64,000 nucleotides of DNA from Dechloromonas hortensis. Its GTDB lineage: Bacteria; Pseudomonadota; Gammaproteobacteria; Burkholderiales; Rhodocyclaceae. The stretch lies in assembly GCF_009469765.1 (NCBI RefSeq), contig NZ_SSSQ01000008.1, positions 122,561-186,560 on the forward strand, in the 5' to 3' direction. The notes beneath the pieces were generated by a model that was not told the DNA's origin, did no database searches, and saw only the letters and a list, made by a program, of their open reading frames with translations. Made by a program: the position numbers and the translations under genes. Shown piece after piece: positions 35,889-44,819 of this stretch (positions within the stretch are counted from its first letter, which is position 1; every line of letters starts with the position of its first letter).

Positions 35889-38022
35889 TTTTGGCTTCCT
35901 CTTCTTTCACCAGGGGCAGGCGGATATCGATCCGGGCGCCGCCCTCCGGTGCATTGCTGATTTCAATAGTGCCCAGGTGTTCTTCGACAATTTTCTTGAC
36001 GATGGGCAGGCCAAGGCCGGTACCGCGCGCCTTGGTCGTGACATAGGGTTCGAAGATGCGCGGCAACAGTTCGGCCGGAAAGCCGGGCCCGTTGTCGGCG
36101 ATCTGCAGCCGGGCAAAGCGACCGGCCGTTTCGGTGGAAATCTCGATGCGGGTCTCGTCCCGCCCTTCCAGGGCATCTTCGGAATTGCGCAGCAGGTTGT
36201 GGATGATCTGCCGCAGTTGGGTCGCATCGCCAAGCACCGGTGGCAGATGTTCGGCGAGCCGGGTTTCGATGCGGGCCGACGAGCTTTCATAGAGGCCGAG
36301 CACCTCGCCGATCAGCTCGTTGAGATCGAGCGGCGCCACTTCCGGGGCCGGCATTCGGGCGTAGTCGCGGAAGTCGTCGACCATGCGCTTCATCGCCTGC
36401 ACCTGGTTGATGATGGTCTGCGTGCCACGGGCCAGCATGTCGGCATCACCGTTGGCCAGCTTGCCGGCCAGCTTGAACTGCAGGCGCTCGGCCGAGAGCT
36501 GGATCGGCGTCAGTGGATTCTTGATCTCGTGGGCCAGCCGCCGGGCAACCTCGCCCCAGGCTGCACTGCGCTGGGCGGCGATGATCCGGGTCACATCATC
36601 GAAGACGACGACGTCACCGCCGCCGCTCGCCTCCGGCAGGCGCGAGCCGCGCAGCAGCAGTACCTGCGGCATGCCATTCGGCCGCTCAAGTTCGAGCTGG
36701 CCCTGCCACTCGGCATCTTCGGTGCTGGCGAAATGTTCGCGGATGAATTGCCCCATGATGCTCTGGCGCGGCCAGTTCTCGACCGACTCGCCAACCAGAC
36801 CCTGGAAATCGTCGTTCAGAACGGTCAGTGCCCCTTCGTTGATCGTGCGCAGCACGAAGCGACGGTCGAAAACCAGTACCCCGGCCGACAGGTTGGCCAG
36901 AATGGATTCGAGATAGCCGCGCGCCGACTCCAGCTCGGCCCGGTGGCGCTCGGTTTCGCGCCGGGCATCGTCGAGCTGGCGGGTCATCTGGTTGAAGGAC
37001 TGAGTCAGGATGCCCAGTTCGTCGCCACTGTAGATCGCCTGGCGCGGCGAAAAGTCGCCCTGCGCCACAGCCTGCGTCCCTTCGGCCAGGATGTAGAGCG
37101 GCGCGGCCAGCCGGCGGGCCATCACGTAGGCCAGCGCGAAGGCGCCGAACAGCGCGACGAGCACGGTCAGGGTCAGGGTCAGCGCATAAATCCGGGTCAG
37201 CCCCTGGCGAGCCAGCTGCAGTTCCTGGTAATCGCGATAGACGGCCTGCACCGCATCGGCGTCATGGGCCAGGCTGGGCGGCACCGGATGGGTCAGTTGC
37301 AGGATGCGCGGCTCTTCAAAGACGTCACGCGCCGCCACCGCAACCAGCACGCGCAGGTAGAGTTTGCCGCCCTCGCCTTCGACCGAGGTCACCGCCCGCG
37401 AACTGCGCGCCTGCTTGAGCTGGCTCTGGCTCGGCAGTTCGGGCAGCAGGCTGCTCAGTTCGCTGGTCGCGCTCGACAGCAACTGGCCGCCGACCGAGAA
37501 CAGCGCCGCCGACTGCACGCCCTTTTCCTCACGCAAGCGGAGCAGCGCCGAACGTCGCGACACTTCCTTGATGTCCGACAGCTCGGTGGCCATGCTATGT
37601 GCCTTGTCGCTGAGGTCGGCAAGCAGCGAGTCGAGTGCCGAGCGGCCCAATTGCAAGCCGGATTCAAGCGCCTTTTCAACCCGCACGTCGAACCAGCTTT
37701 CGATCGAGCGGGTGACGAACTGCACCGAAACGCCATAGACCAGCGCCCCCGGCAGCACGGCGATGACCCCGAACATCAGCATCAGGCGCAGCTTGAGGCG
37801 GGCACCGAAGACCTGCGCCTGATAGTCGCGCCACAGCGAACGCAACTGCCAGCCGACCAGGCCGACCATGCCGAGCGCCAGGATGATGTTGAGCCCGATC
37901 AGCAGCGGGTAGTTGCGGGAAAAAATGACGGTGTCGGCCGCCGTCGACATCAGCAACAGGAACCAGAGGATGCCGCCGACGGCTGCGGCCAGGGCGCCGC
38001 CTGCGGCGAGGAAGCGCTTCAC
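35866..38022 (-). CDS. ntrY: NtrY-type membrane sensor histidine kinase
   Basis: The 718-residue protein starts at GTG 38022, with GGAGG nearby. It overlaps the DUF4390 stop by 4 bases. It has N-terminal membrane segments and an extracytoplasmic region. A further membrane segment and a HAMP domain (MARRLAAPLYILAEGTQAVA) follow, then a PAS domain. The HisKA domain has the phosphorylated His in RRLAHEIKNPLTPIQLSAER (near residue 498). The ATPase domain has the N box (IIHNLLRNSEDAL) and G boxes (DNGPGFP and GTGLGLPIVKK). It is the partner of NtrX. In other bacteria NtrYX responds to nitrogen or redox status. Confidence 0.93.
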   Translation of the reverse strand: MKRFLAAGGALAAAVGGILWFLLLMSTAADTVIFSRNYPLLIGLNIILALGMVGLVGWQLRSLWRDYQAQVFGARLKLRLMLMFGVIAVLPGALVYGVSVQFVTRSIESWFDVRVEKALESGLQLGRSALDSLLADLSDKAHSMATELSDIKEVSRRSALLRLREEKGVQSAALFSVGGQLLSSATSELSSLLPELPSQSQLKQARSSRAVTSVEGEGGKLYLRVLVAVAARDVFEEPRILQLTHPVPPSLAHDADAVQAVYRDYQELQLARQGLTRIYALTLTLTVLVALFGAFALAYVMARRLAAPLYILAEGTQAVAQGDFSPRQAIYSGDELGILTQSFNQMTRQLDDARRETERHRAELESARGYLESILANLSAGVLVFDRRFVLRTINEGALTVLNDDFQGLVGESVENWPRQSIMGQFIREHFASTEDAEWQGQLELERPNGMPQVLLLRGSRLPEASGGGDVVVFDDVTRIIAAQRSAAWGEVARRLAHEIKNPLTPIQLSAERLQFKLAGKLANGDADMLARGTQTIINQVQAMKRMVDDFRDYARMPAPEVAPLDLNELIGEVLGLYESSSARIETRLAEHLPPVLGDATQLRQIIHNLLRNSEDALEGRDETRIEISTETAGRFARLQIADNGPGFPAELLPRIFEPYVTTKARGTGLGLPIVKKIVEEHLGTIEISNAPEGGARIDIRLPLVKEEEAKNGNHSGR

Positions 38023-38693
38023 TTGGCCTCCGCCGGCAGCGGCTGCGGCGTCACCACTGCCGCAGGGGCCGGGCCGGGTGCGGCAACCGGTAGCGCTGCC
38101 GGCAAGATCGCCGGCCACAGCTTCCAGTCCGAACTCAAGCTCCATTCCTTGTTGCCAAGTGCGCTGATCTGAAAGGGGCGCGGCAACTGGGTGATATCGA
38201 GCCGCAGGCGCAGCGCCGCCTGATAGGGCTCGCCGGGACGCACCGTCTTGTCTGCCTTGTCGATGACCAGCCAGTTACGCAGGTGCGACAGCATGCGCAG
38301 CGCTTCGGACAAGGTCGAAAAAGACTGGTGCAAGGCGCCGGTGGACAAGCGATATTGGCGGGTCAGCGCATGATAGGAGAGACGGAAAGTCTGGCTGCGC
38401 GTGCCGAGCTTTTCATCGAAGAAGTACCAGCGCGGTCGGGAGAGTTCGAAATCGGCGACGAAATGGAGCACGACGCCTTTGGTCACCGCCTCTTCCAGGC
38501 GCGGATTCAGATCGAAATTGAAGTCGGCGGCGAGGATGTAGCCATCCTCGCCCAGCGTGATTTGCGGATTGGCGACCTCGATCTCGGCGGTCAACGCCAC
38601 CGCCGGCACGAAAACGAGCAGCGCTAGCCAGCAGCGCAAACTCAGCCGCAGCTGATCAAGAAAGTTTTTCGAGCAGGCAGTAAAAGAAGCCAT
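38019..38693 (-). CDS. DUF4390 domain protein
   Basis: The 224-residue protein has an N-terminal membrane anchor or signal peptide (LRCWLALLVFVPAVALTA). The DUF4390 domain (LNPRLEEAVTKGVVLHFVADFEL to ALGNKEWSLSSDWKLWPAIL) follows, and then a short Pro/Ala-rich tail. DUF4390 is an extracytoplasmic domain of unknown role encoded with ntrYX and rsmB in many betaproteobacteria. The start is uncertain: I chose ATG 38693, which overlaps the rsmB stop by 38 bases. The open frame extends further as a shadow of rsmB. Being coupled to ntrY suggests it modulates the sensor. Confidence 0.75.
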   Translation of the reverse strand: MASFTACSKNFLDQLRLSLRCWLALLVFVPAVALTAEIEVANPQITLGEDGYILAADFNFDLNPRLEEAVTKGVVLHFVADFELSRPRWYFFDEKLGTRSQTFRLSYHALTRQYRLSTGALHQSFSTLSEALRMLSHLRNWLVIDKADKTVRPGEPYQAALRLRLDITQLPRPFQISALGNKEWSLSSDWKLWPAILPAALPVAAPGPAPAAVVTPQPLPAEAK

Positions 38694-39915
38694 CGTGTTC
38701 GGCAGTGGGTAAAAGCTGTTCCTCATGGCAACGGCGGGCCTGCGGCTGGCGAGCAAGAAAATCGTCGATCTGCAGGCCATTTTCGGCTGGGAAGACCGAG
38801 CAGGTAGCGTAAAGCAGTTTACCCCCGGGCCGGACGACCTGCCACAAGGCGTCGAGGATGCGCGACTGGGCCGCGGCAAAGCTGGCGATATCGGTTTCCC
38901 GGCGCAGCCATTTGGCATCCGGATTACGGCGCACGACACCGCTCGCCGTACACGGCACATCGGCCAGCACCGCATCGAAGGGCTCGCCGTCCCACCAGGT
39001 ATTCAGCTTGGCGCAATCGGCGGCCTTGATCGCGGCGCTCAGGCCCAGCCGATCGAGATTTTCAGTCACCCGCTTGCAACGCGACGGTTTCAGATCCAGC
39101 GCCAGCAGATCGAGTTCCGCCCGCTCCAGCAAATGCGCCGTTTTGCCGCCCGGCGCGGCGCAGGCATCGAGGACCCGACTGCCCGGGCGCGGGTTGAGCA
39201 GGCTGGCGGCCAGTTGGGCGCCAGGGTCCTGCACCGAAACCAGGCCGTCGGCAAACCCGGGCAAACGATCGACCGGCACCGGCTTGTCCAGGGCCAGCCC
39301 GGCCTCGCCGACCGCCGTCGCGGCAATGCCTTCAGCCGCCAGCCGGGCCTGATAGTCGGCCCGCTCGCAACGCCGCTGATTGACGCGCAAGGCCATCGGC
39401 GGCGCGGCATTGCCGGCGGCGACGATGGCCGGCCAGTCTGCCGGATAAGCTGCCTGCAAGCGGGTCAGCCACCAGTCCGGATGCTGGAACTCGGCGACCG
39501 GATCTTCCACCAGCGCGGCCGTCAAGGCCGTCTGCTGGCGCAGAAAGTTACGCAGCACGCCATTGACCAGCGGGCGCAAATGCCCTTCGGCCAACTCGCC
39601 GGCCGCGCTGACGGCCTGATCGACCACGGTATGCGCGGCATCGGGCCGCGTTTCCAGCCGGTAGATGGCGACCAGCAACAGGGCCCGCACTTCCGGCTCG
39701 GCCAGCGGCTTGCTGAGCAGGCGACCGAGGAAGAAATCGCCCCGGCCATAGCGGCGCAGGCTGCCATAGACGAGATCCTGCACGGCCGGCCGGGCTACCG
39801 GGTCGACGCGGGCAAGCAGGCCGTCGGCCAGGCTTTGCCCGGCGAAAACGGCAGTGTTGATGCGGGCGGCTTGCAGCAGGGCAAACCCCAGGGAATTGGG
39901 CGGCAGTCTGGACAT
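38656..39915 (-). CDS. rsmB: 16S rRNA (cytosine-967 C5)-methyltransferase
   Basis: The 419-residue protein has a NusB-like RNA-binding domain (about residues 1-150) followed by a SAM-dependent methyltransferase domain. The SAM-binding motif is CAAPGGKTAHLLE. The two family cysteines are in DVPCTASGVVRRNPD and LLYATCSVFPAENG. It makes m5C967 in 16S rRNA. It is the first gene of the minus-strand cluster and diverges from the S1/P1 nuclease gene (34-base gap). Confidence 0.93.
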   Translation of the reverse strand: MSRLPPNSLGFALLQAARINTAVFAGQSLADGLLARVDPVARPAVQDLVYGSLRRYGRGDFFLGRLLSKPLAEPEVRALLLVAIYRLETRPDAAHTVVDQAVSAAGELAEGHLRPLVNGVLRNFLRQQTALTAALVEDPVAEFQHPDWWLTRLQAAYPADWPAIVAAGNAAPPMALRVNQRRCERADYQARLAAEGIAATAVGEAGLALDKPVPVDRLPGFADGLVSVQDPGAQLAASLLNPRPGSRVLDACAAPGGKTAHLLERAELDLLALDLKPSRCKRVTENLDRLGLSAAIKAADCAKLNTWWDGEPFDAVLADVPCTASGVVRRNPDAKWLRRETDIASFAAAQSRILDALWQVVRPGGKLLYATCSVFPAENGLQIDDFLARQPQARRCHEEQLLPTAEHDGFFYCLLEKLS

Positions 39916-39949
39916 AGGCCGCGATTATCGCACGGGGCATAATGCCGCC

Positions 39950-40837
39950 ATGCGCCGAATGCTCATTGCCCTGTCCCTTCTGCTGGCCGCCCCCCTGGCG
40001 CAGGCCTGGAACGCGGCCGGCCACCGGCTGACGGCGGCCATCGCCTGGCAGCAGCTATCGCCGCGCACGCAGGCAGTCATCGCCGAGGCACTCAGTCAGC
40101 ATCCGGACCACCAGCGCTGGCGCGACCGGGCGCGCAGCGACGAAGCCGGCGCCCTCTTTGCCGAGGCAGCGACCTGGCCGGACGATATCCGCAACGACCC
40201 ACGCTTTTACGACGAGCAGCGCGAACCGGCGACGCCGCCTCTACCCGGCCTGAGCGACACGGCACGCCACAAGCGTTGGCATTACGTCGACCTCGGCGCC
40301 GACGGCAAACCCCGCAAAGGCGAACTGGACAGGCAGATCGAGCGACTCAGCCGAGTCCTTCGGTCGACGGCCCAAAACGAGCAAATTTCCTACGCCCTGC
40401 CCTGGCTCATTCACCTGGTCGGCGACATCCACCAGCCGCTGCATGTCGGCCGCCATGACGACGAAGGCGGCACCGAACTGGAAATCGAGAACCCGTTCAA
40501 CAAGCGCCTGCCGTTCACCAGCCTGCATGTTTACTGGGACGACCTGCCCGGCCCGCCCTGGCTGCGCGGCAAACGACTGGACAATAACGCGGCCCGCCTG
40601 CTCGACACCTACCCGGCTCCGGCCCAAGGTACGGTCGCGCAATGGCGGGACGAAAGCCACCGCCTGCTCGCGGCGGCCTATCCGCCGGCGACCGGCAGCC
40701 TGTTGCCGATCGTCAGCGAGGAGTTTCACCAGCAGGCGCGCGCCATTGCCCAGCGCCGCCTGGTCGAAGCCGGCTACCGGCTGGGCCGTTTGCTGGAAAG
40801 CATTTTCGCCCAGCGCATTTCACGTGGAACGTCATAA
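39950..40837 (+). CDS. secreted S1/P1-type nuclease
   Basis: The 295-residue protein has a signal peptide whose cleavage (AQA-WNAAGH) exposes Trp20, the N-terminal zinc ligand of the S1/P1 family. His25 is another ligand. The remaining block, LPWLIHLVGDIHQPLHVG, and the DEQREPATPPLPGLSD region match P1 nuclease-like enzymes. It cleaves single-stranded DNA or RNA, or 3'-nucleotides, in the periplasm or outside. It begins a plus-strand block of four genes placed between rsmB and htpX. Confidence 0.9.
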   Translation: MRRMLIALSLLLAAPLAQAWNAAGHRLTAAIAWQQLSPRTQAVIAEALSQHPDHQRWRDRARSDEAGALFAEAATWPDDIRNDPRFYDEQREPATPPLPGLSDTARHKRWHYVDLGADGKPRKGELDRQIERLSRVLRSTAQNEQISYALPWLIHLVGDIHQPLHVGRHDDEGGTELEIENPFNKRLPFTSLHVYWDDLPGPPWLRGKRLDNNAARLLDTYPAPAQGTVAQWRDESHRLLAAAYPPATGSLLPIVSEEFHQQARAIAQRRLVEAGYRLGRLLESIFAQRISRGTS

Positions 40838-40846
40838 AATCACGCC

Positions 40847-41266
40847 ATGCACGGAATCCACCTCATCGCCGACCTGCACGACTGCCGTTGTCCACCGGGC
40901 TTCTTGCTCGATGGTCCCGGCCTTGAGGCGTTTTGTGTCGAAGCCTGCACGCGGCACGGTCTGACCGTCGTCGGCCGCCTGTTCCATCCATTTCGCGATG
41001 CCCACGGCGAGGCCGCAGGCGTCACCGGCACCGTCGTCCTCGCCGAGTCCCACCTCGCGCTGCATACCTGGCCGGAAATCAGTGCCGTCACCCTCGATGT
41101 GTACGTCTGCAATTTCAGTGGCGACAACAGCGAGCGCGCCCACGCCCTCTTCCGCGACGTCATCGCCGCCTTTGCCCCGGCCCGCACCGAGCGCATCGAG
41201 GTCAAACGCGGCCAACTCGGCATTCGCGAGCAGATCATCGACCCAGCCCCGCCCGACCCGGCGTAG
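40847..41266 (+). CDS. speD: S-adenosylmethionine decarboxylase proenzyme
   Basis: The 139-residue protein is a SpeD proenzyme of the short prokaryotic class. Self-cleavage between Glu67 and Ser68 in LAESHLALHTWPE forms the pyruvoyl group. Cys88 in DVYVCNFSGDN is the proton donor. The product, decarboxylated SAM, is used to make spermidine; no spermidine synthase is seen in the window. ATG 40847 follows the nuclease stop by 9 bases. The TAAAAT at 40835-40840 may be part of a promoter overlapping that stop. Confidence 0.94.
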   Translation: MHGIHLIADLHDCRCPPGFLLDGPGLEAFCVEACTRHGLTVVGRLFHPFRDAHGEAAGVTGTVVLAESHLALHTWPEISAVTLDVYVCNFSGDNSERAHALFRDVIAAFAPARTERIEVKRGQLGIREQIIDPAPPDPA

Positions 41267-41364
41267 TAACCGGCTGCTACCCGCCGTCGGGCAATTCTCC
41301 AGACAATGCATGACAGCGCCCCGGCATTTACGCCAGGCGCCGAACGACAACCAAGGAGACAAAA

Positions 41365-41946
41365 ATGGCTGCCCAGAAAATTCTGATGATTACCGGTGAC
41401 TACACCGAGGATTACGAAACCATGGTGCCCTTTCAGGCGCTGCTGATGGTCGGTCATGCGGTGCACGCCGTCTGTCCGGGCAAAAAGGCAGGCGACTCGG
41501 TACGCACCGCGATCCACGATTTCGAAGGCGACCAGACCTACAGCGAAAAGCCGGGCCACAACTTCACGCTGAATGCCAGCTTCGCCGACATCAAGGCCGA
41601 GGATTACGATGCGCTGGTCATTCCCGGCGGCCGCGCCCCGGAATACCTGCGCCTGAACCCCGAGGTGCTGGCCATGGTCCGCCACTTTACCGACCGCAAC
41701 AAGCCGATTGCCGCCATCTGTCACGGCGCTCAATTGCTTAGCGCCGCCGGCGTGCTCAGCGGTCGCTCCTGCAGCGCCTACCCGGCCTGCGCGCCGGAAG
41801 TGCGGTCGGCCGGTGGCAACTATGCCGAAATCCCGGTCGACCAGGCCCACGTCGATGGCAACCTGGTCACCGCTCCGGCCTGGCCAGCCCACCCGGACTG
41901 GCTGGCCAAGTTCCTGCAGGTTCTCGGTACCCGCATCACGCTTTGA
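41365..41946 (+). CDS. DJ-1/PfpI-family protein
   Basis: The 193-residue protein has the glutamine-amidotransferase-like fold of DJ-1/PfpI. The nucleophile elbow is [14 protein letters not shown] (Cys119, His120); Glu15 in GDYTEDYE completes the active site. Members include proteases, chaperone/deglycase-type enzymes and hydratases; substrate cannot be predicted. AAGGAG precedes the ATG. A 98-base gap separates it from speD. A hairpin (41956-41976) follows. Confidence 0.86.
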   Translation: MAAQKILMITGDYTEDYETMVPFQALLMVGHAVHAVCPGKKAGDSVRTAIHDFEGDQTYSEKPGHNFTLNASFADIKAEDYDALVIPGGRAPEYLRLNPEVLAMVRHFTDRNKPIAAICHGAQLLSAAGVLSGRSCSAYPACAPEVRSAGGNYAEIPVDQAHVDGNLVTAPAWPAHPDWLAKFLQVLGTRITL

Positions 41947-41955
41947 TATGCTGCA

Positions 41956-41976
41956 CGGGCAGCCGGCGGCTGCCCG
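41956..41976 (+). terminator. hairpin after the DJ-1-like gene
   Basis: CGGGCAGCC and GGCTGCCCG form a perfect 9-base stem with a 3-base loop, 9 bases after the stop. No T-run follows. It may be a weak terminator or the operator of the next gene. Confidence 0.45.
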
Positions 41977-41994
41977 ATCCGACCAGGAGGCGCC

Positions 41995-42345
41995 ATGTGT
42001 GAAATCTACGTCAAAGCCGACCCCATGCTCTACGAGTCGCGCGCCCGCTCGCTGCGCATCCACGGCTTCGTCACCAAGATCCGGCTGGAAAACCTGTTCT
42101 GGGACATCCTGGCCGAACTGGCCGGCAACGAGGGGATGACGACCAACCAGTTGATCGCCAAGCTCTACGATGAAATCGAGGCCTACCGCGGCGAGGTCGA
42201 GAACTTTGCCTCTTTCCTGCGCGTCACCTGCCTGCGCTACCTGACGCTGCGTCACCAGAAAGCCGGCGAGCGGCCCAGCCTGGCCGTCGTCGGCACCCTG
42301 CCGCCGGCAGCGCAACACCTGTCACGCAATCTCGGCGCCGCCTGA
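41995..42345 (+). CDS. ribbon-helix-helix domain protein
   Basis: The 116-residue protein contains an arc-type ribbon-helix-helix segment (RSLRIHGFVTKIRLENLFWDILAELAGNEGMTTNQLIAKLYDEI) of the RHH_4 family. A C-terminal helix pair follows (VENFASFLRVTCLRYLTLRH). The family is thought to bind DNA; targets are unknown. AGGAGG precedes ATG 41995. It is the last gene of the plus-strand block, facing htpX. Confidence 0.8.
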   Translation: MCEIYVKADPMLYESRARSLRIHGFVTKIRLENLFWDILAELAGNEGMTTNQLIAKLYDEIEAYRGEVENFASFLRVTCLRYLTLRHQKAGERPSLAVVGTLPPAAQHLSRNLGAA

Positions 42346-42353
42346 GCACGGTA

Positions 42354-43196
42354 TCAGCGCATCGCGCGCAAGCGGGCAATGCGCTCCGCGGTCGGCGGGT
42401 GCGTCGAGAACAGGCTGCGCAAACCATCGCCGGACAGCGGATTGAGGATCATCATTTGCGCCGTTTCCGGATGCGCTTCGGCCGGCGCCATCGGGATGCG
42501 ACCTTCCGCATAGCGCTGGATCTTGCCCAGCGCGTCGGCCAGCGCCTGCGGGTCGCCACTGATTTCGGCCCCGCCGCGATCGGCCTCGAATTCACGGGCC
42601 CGCGAAATCGCCATCTGGATCAGGCTGGCCGCCAGCGGCGCCAGGAAGGCAACCAGAATGCCGGCCAGCGGATTGACCGGCCGCCCATCCGCGTCCCGCC
42701 CACCGAAGAACATCACAAAATTGGCCAACGCCGAAATGGCCCCGGCCATGGTCGCGGAAATGGTCGAGATCAGGATATCGCGATGCTGAACGTGGGCCAG
42801 TTCGTGTGCCATGACACCACGCAACTCACGCGCCGAGAGCAGTTGCAGGATGCCGCGCGTCGCCGCCACCGCCGCATGCTCCGGGTTGCGCCCGGTGGCG
42901 AAAGCGTTCGGCTGATCTTCATCGATGATGTACACCTTCGGCATCGGCAGGCCAGCCCGCCGGGTCAATTCACGCACCATGTTGTAGAACTGCGGCGCGC
43001 TGTATTCGTCCACCGGCTGGGCGTTGTACATCTTCAATACCATGGCGTCGGAGAACCAATAGGAGAACAGGTTCATCGCACCACCGAAGAGCAGCGCCAG
43101 CATCATGCCGGAACGGCCGCCAAGCACGCCGCCGACGATGCCGAACAGCGCCATGATGGCCGCCATCAGCAAGGCCGTCTTGATCCAGTTGAACAT
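42354..43196 (-). CDS. htpX: membrane zinc metalloprotease HtpX
   Basis: The 280-residue protein has four hydrophobic segments: two near the N-terminus and two in the middle. The zinc-binding motif is [10 protein letters not shown] (His131, Glu132, His135). It degrades misfolded inner-membrane proteins together with FtsH. The start ATG follows GGAGGTGTGCA. It is transcribed in the same direction as fmt and def. Confidence 0.95.
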   Translation of the reverse strand: MFNWIKTALLMAAIMALFGIVGGVLGGRSGMMLALLFGGAMNLFSYWFSDAMVLKMYNAQPVDEYSAPQFYNMVRELTRRAGLPMPKVYIIDEDQPNAFATGRNPEHAAVAATRGILQLLSARELRGVMAHELAHVQHRDILISTISATMAGAISALANFVMFFGGRDADGRPVNPLAGILVAFLAPLAASLIQMAISRAREFEADRGGAEISGDPQALADALGKIQRYAEGRIPMAPAEAHPETAQMMILNPLSGDGLRSLFSTHPPTAERIARLRAMR

Positions 43197-43253
43197 TGCA
43201 CACCTCCGCGAGGCTATCGGACTACCTGTTAACTATTGGCAGTCCGGCAGAAT

Positions 43254-44177
43254 TCAAGCAGCAATATCGAAACGGTCGCCGACCTTCAGCGGGTTGCCGG
43301 CGAGAAATTGCTGCACCGGCAGGCGCTTGCCACCGGCTTTCTGCAATTCGCTGACCGCCAGGGCGCCATCACCGCAAGCAATGACGATACTGCTGCGGTC
43401 GACCGCCAGAATCCGGCCAATTTCACCCTGCCCGGCCACCGGGCTGGCCTGCCACAACTTGACGGTCTGCCCGCCAAGCAAGGCCTGCGCGCCGGGAAAG
43501 GGATTGAAAGCACGGATATGGCGATCCAGTTCGGCCGCGCTTTTCGACCAGTCGATCAGCGCCTCGGCCTTTTCGATCTTGGACGCGTAGGTGACGCCCG
43601 CCACCGGCTGCGTTTCAGCCGGCAGTGGCAATTTGGCCAAGGCCTCGACAACCAGCCGGCCACCCAGTTCGGCCAGACGGTCGTGCAGCGTCGCCGTTGT
43701 ATCGGCGGCTTCAATCGGGAAGGCGCCGCGCAACAGCACCGGACCGGTATCCAGCCCGGCCTCCATCTGCATGATGCAGACACCGGTTTCGGCATCACCG
43801 GCCAGCAAGGCGCGCTGAATCGGCGCCGCCCCGCGCCAGCGCGGCAACAATGAGGCATGGATGTTGATGCAACCGAAGCGCGGCAGGTCGAGTACGACTT
43901 GCGGCAGGATCAGGCCGTAAGCCGCCACCACCATGACCTCGGCACCGACGGCCGCGATCTTCTCCTGGGCCACGGTCTCTTTCAGCGTCAGCGGCTGAAA
44001 AACTTCGATGCCATGTTCCAGCGCCAGCTTCTTGACCGGCGACGGCTGAAGGCTCATGCCCCGCCCGGCCGGACGATCCGGCTGGGTCAGGACCAGCGCC
44101 ACCTGGTGACCGGCGTCGATAATCGCCTGCAGAGCTTGCGCGGCAAACTCCGGGGTTCCCGCAAAGATCAGCTTCAT
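43254..44177 (-). CDS. fmt: methionyl-tRNA formyltransferase
   Basis: The 307-residue enzyme formylates initiator Met-tRNA. The N-terminal [19 protein letters not shown] and the signature [20 protein letters not shown] are canonical, as is the catalytic [14 protein letters not shown]. It overlaps the def stop by 4 bases. Confidence 0.97.
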   Translation of the reverse strand: MKLIFAGTPEFAAQALQAIIDAGHQVALVLTQPDRPAGRGMSLQPSPVKKLALEHGIEVFQPLTLKETVAQEKIAAVGAEVMVVAAYGLILPQVVLDLPRFGCINIHASLLPRWRGAAPIQRALLAGDAETGVCIMQMEAGLDTGPVLLRGAFPIEAADTTATLHDRLAELGGRLVVEALAKLPLPAETQPVAGVTYASKIEKAEALIDWSKSAAELDRHIRAFNPFPGAQALLGGQTVKLWQASPVAGQGEIGRILAVDRSSIVIACGDGALAVSELQKAGGKRLPVQQFLAGNPLKVGDRFDIAA

Positions 44178-44677
44178 GCGGTGACGCGCGCCTGCTTGGC
44201 CAGCTTGTTCTTGATGCGCGCCTGTTTCAGTTGCGACAAATGATCGACAAAGACCATGCCATTCAGGTGATCCAGTTCATGCTGGATACAGACGGCGAGC
44301 AAACCGTCGGCTGCCAGCGACTGCGGCTTGCCGTCGAGATCGAGGTAATGCACGGTGACCCGCTCGGCACGCTCGACCTTGTCGTAGATGCCGGGTACCG
44401 ACAGGCAGCCCTCCTCGCCGGTCTGGCTGCCATCGTGGTTTTCCAGGCGTGGATTGATGAAAACGCGCAGATCGTTCTTCTCTTCCGAAATGTCGATCAC
44501 CACCACCTGCTTATGGACATCGACCTGCGTCGCAGCCAAGCCGATACCGGGCGCTTCGTACATGGTTTCCGCCATGTCGGCGACCAATTTACGGATGCTT
44601 TCGTCAATATTTGAAACCGGTGCCGCGACTTTTTTCAGACGGACATCGGGGAAACGCAAAATGGGTAGAAGTGCCAT
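44174..44677 (-). CDS. def: peptide deformylase
   Basis: The 167-residue metalloenzyme removes the formyl group from nascent proteins. The three motifs are [31 protein letters not shown] and [14 protein letters not shown] (HExxH-like HELDH). The ATG has no Shine-Dalgarno on its own strand; the leader is pyrimidine-rich. It diverges from the LysM gene by 142 bases. Confidence 0.97.
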   Translation of the reverse strand: MALLPILRFPDVRLKKVAAPVSNIDESIRKLVADMAETMYEAPGIGLAATQVDVHKQVVVIDISEEKNDLRVFINPRLENHDGSQTGEEGCLSVPGIYDKVERAERVTVHYLDLDGKPQSLAADGLLAVCIQHELDHLNGMVFVDHLSQLKQARIKNKLAKQARVTA

Positions 44678-44819
44678 ATGGTAAAAGGAGGAAAAGCTTG
44701 CTCGATTAGGTTATTACGTGCAGAATCTCAAGCAATTCCCGAGATTTGGAGCGGGTTGCCGGATGCTGCTCAGACAGCGTTATTCGCACCTTGTTCCAGC
44801 GGCACGAGAGGTTACGACT

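Noticed and set aside
35851..38172. Long plus-strand open frame opposite ntrY.
   Set aside because: It is a shadow of a clear histidine kinase gene; no domain or signal is visible.
41995..42345. A possible antitoxin of a toxin-antitoxin pair because of the ribbon-helix-helix fold.
   Set aside because: No small toxin-like gene is adjacent; flanking genes are DJ-1-like and htpX.
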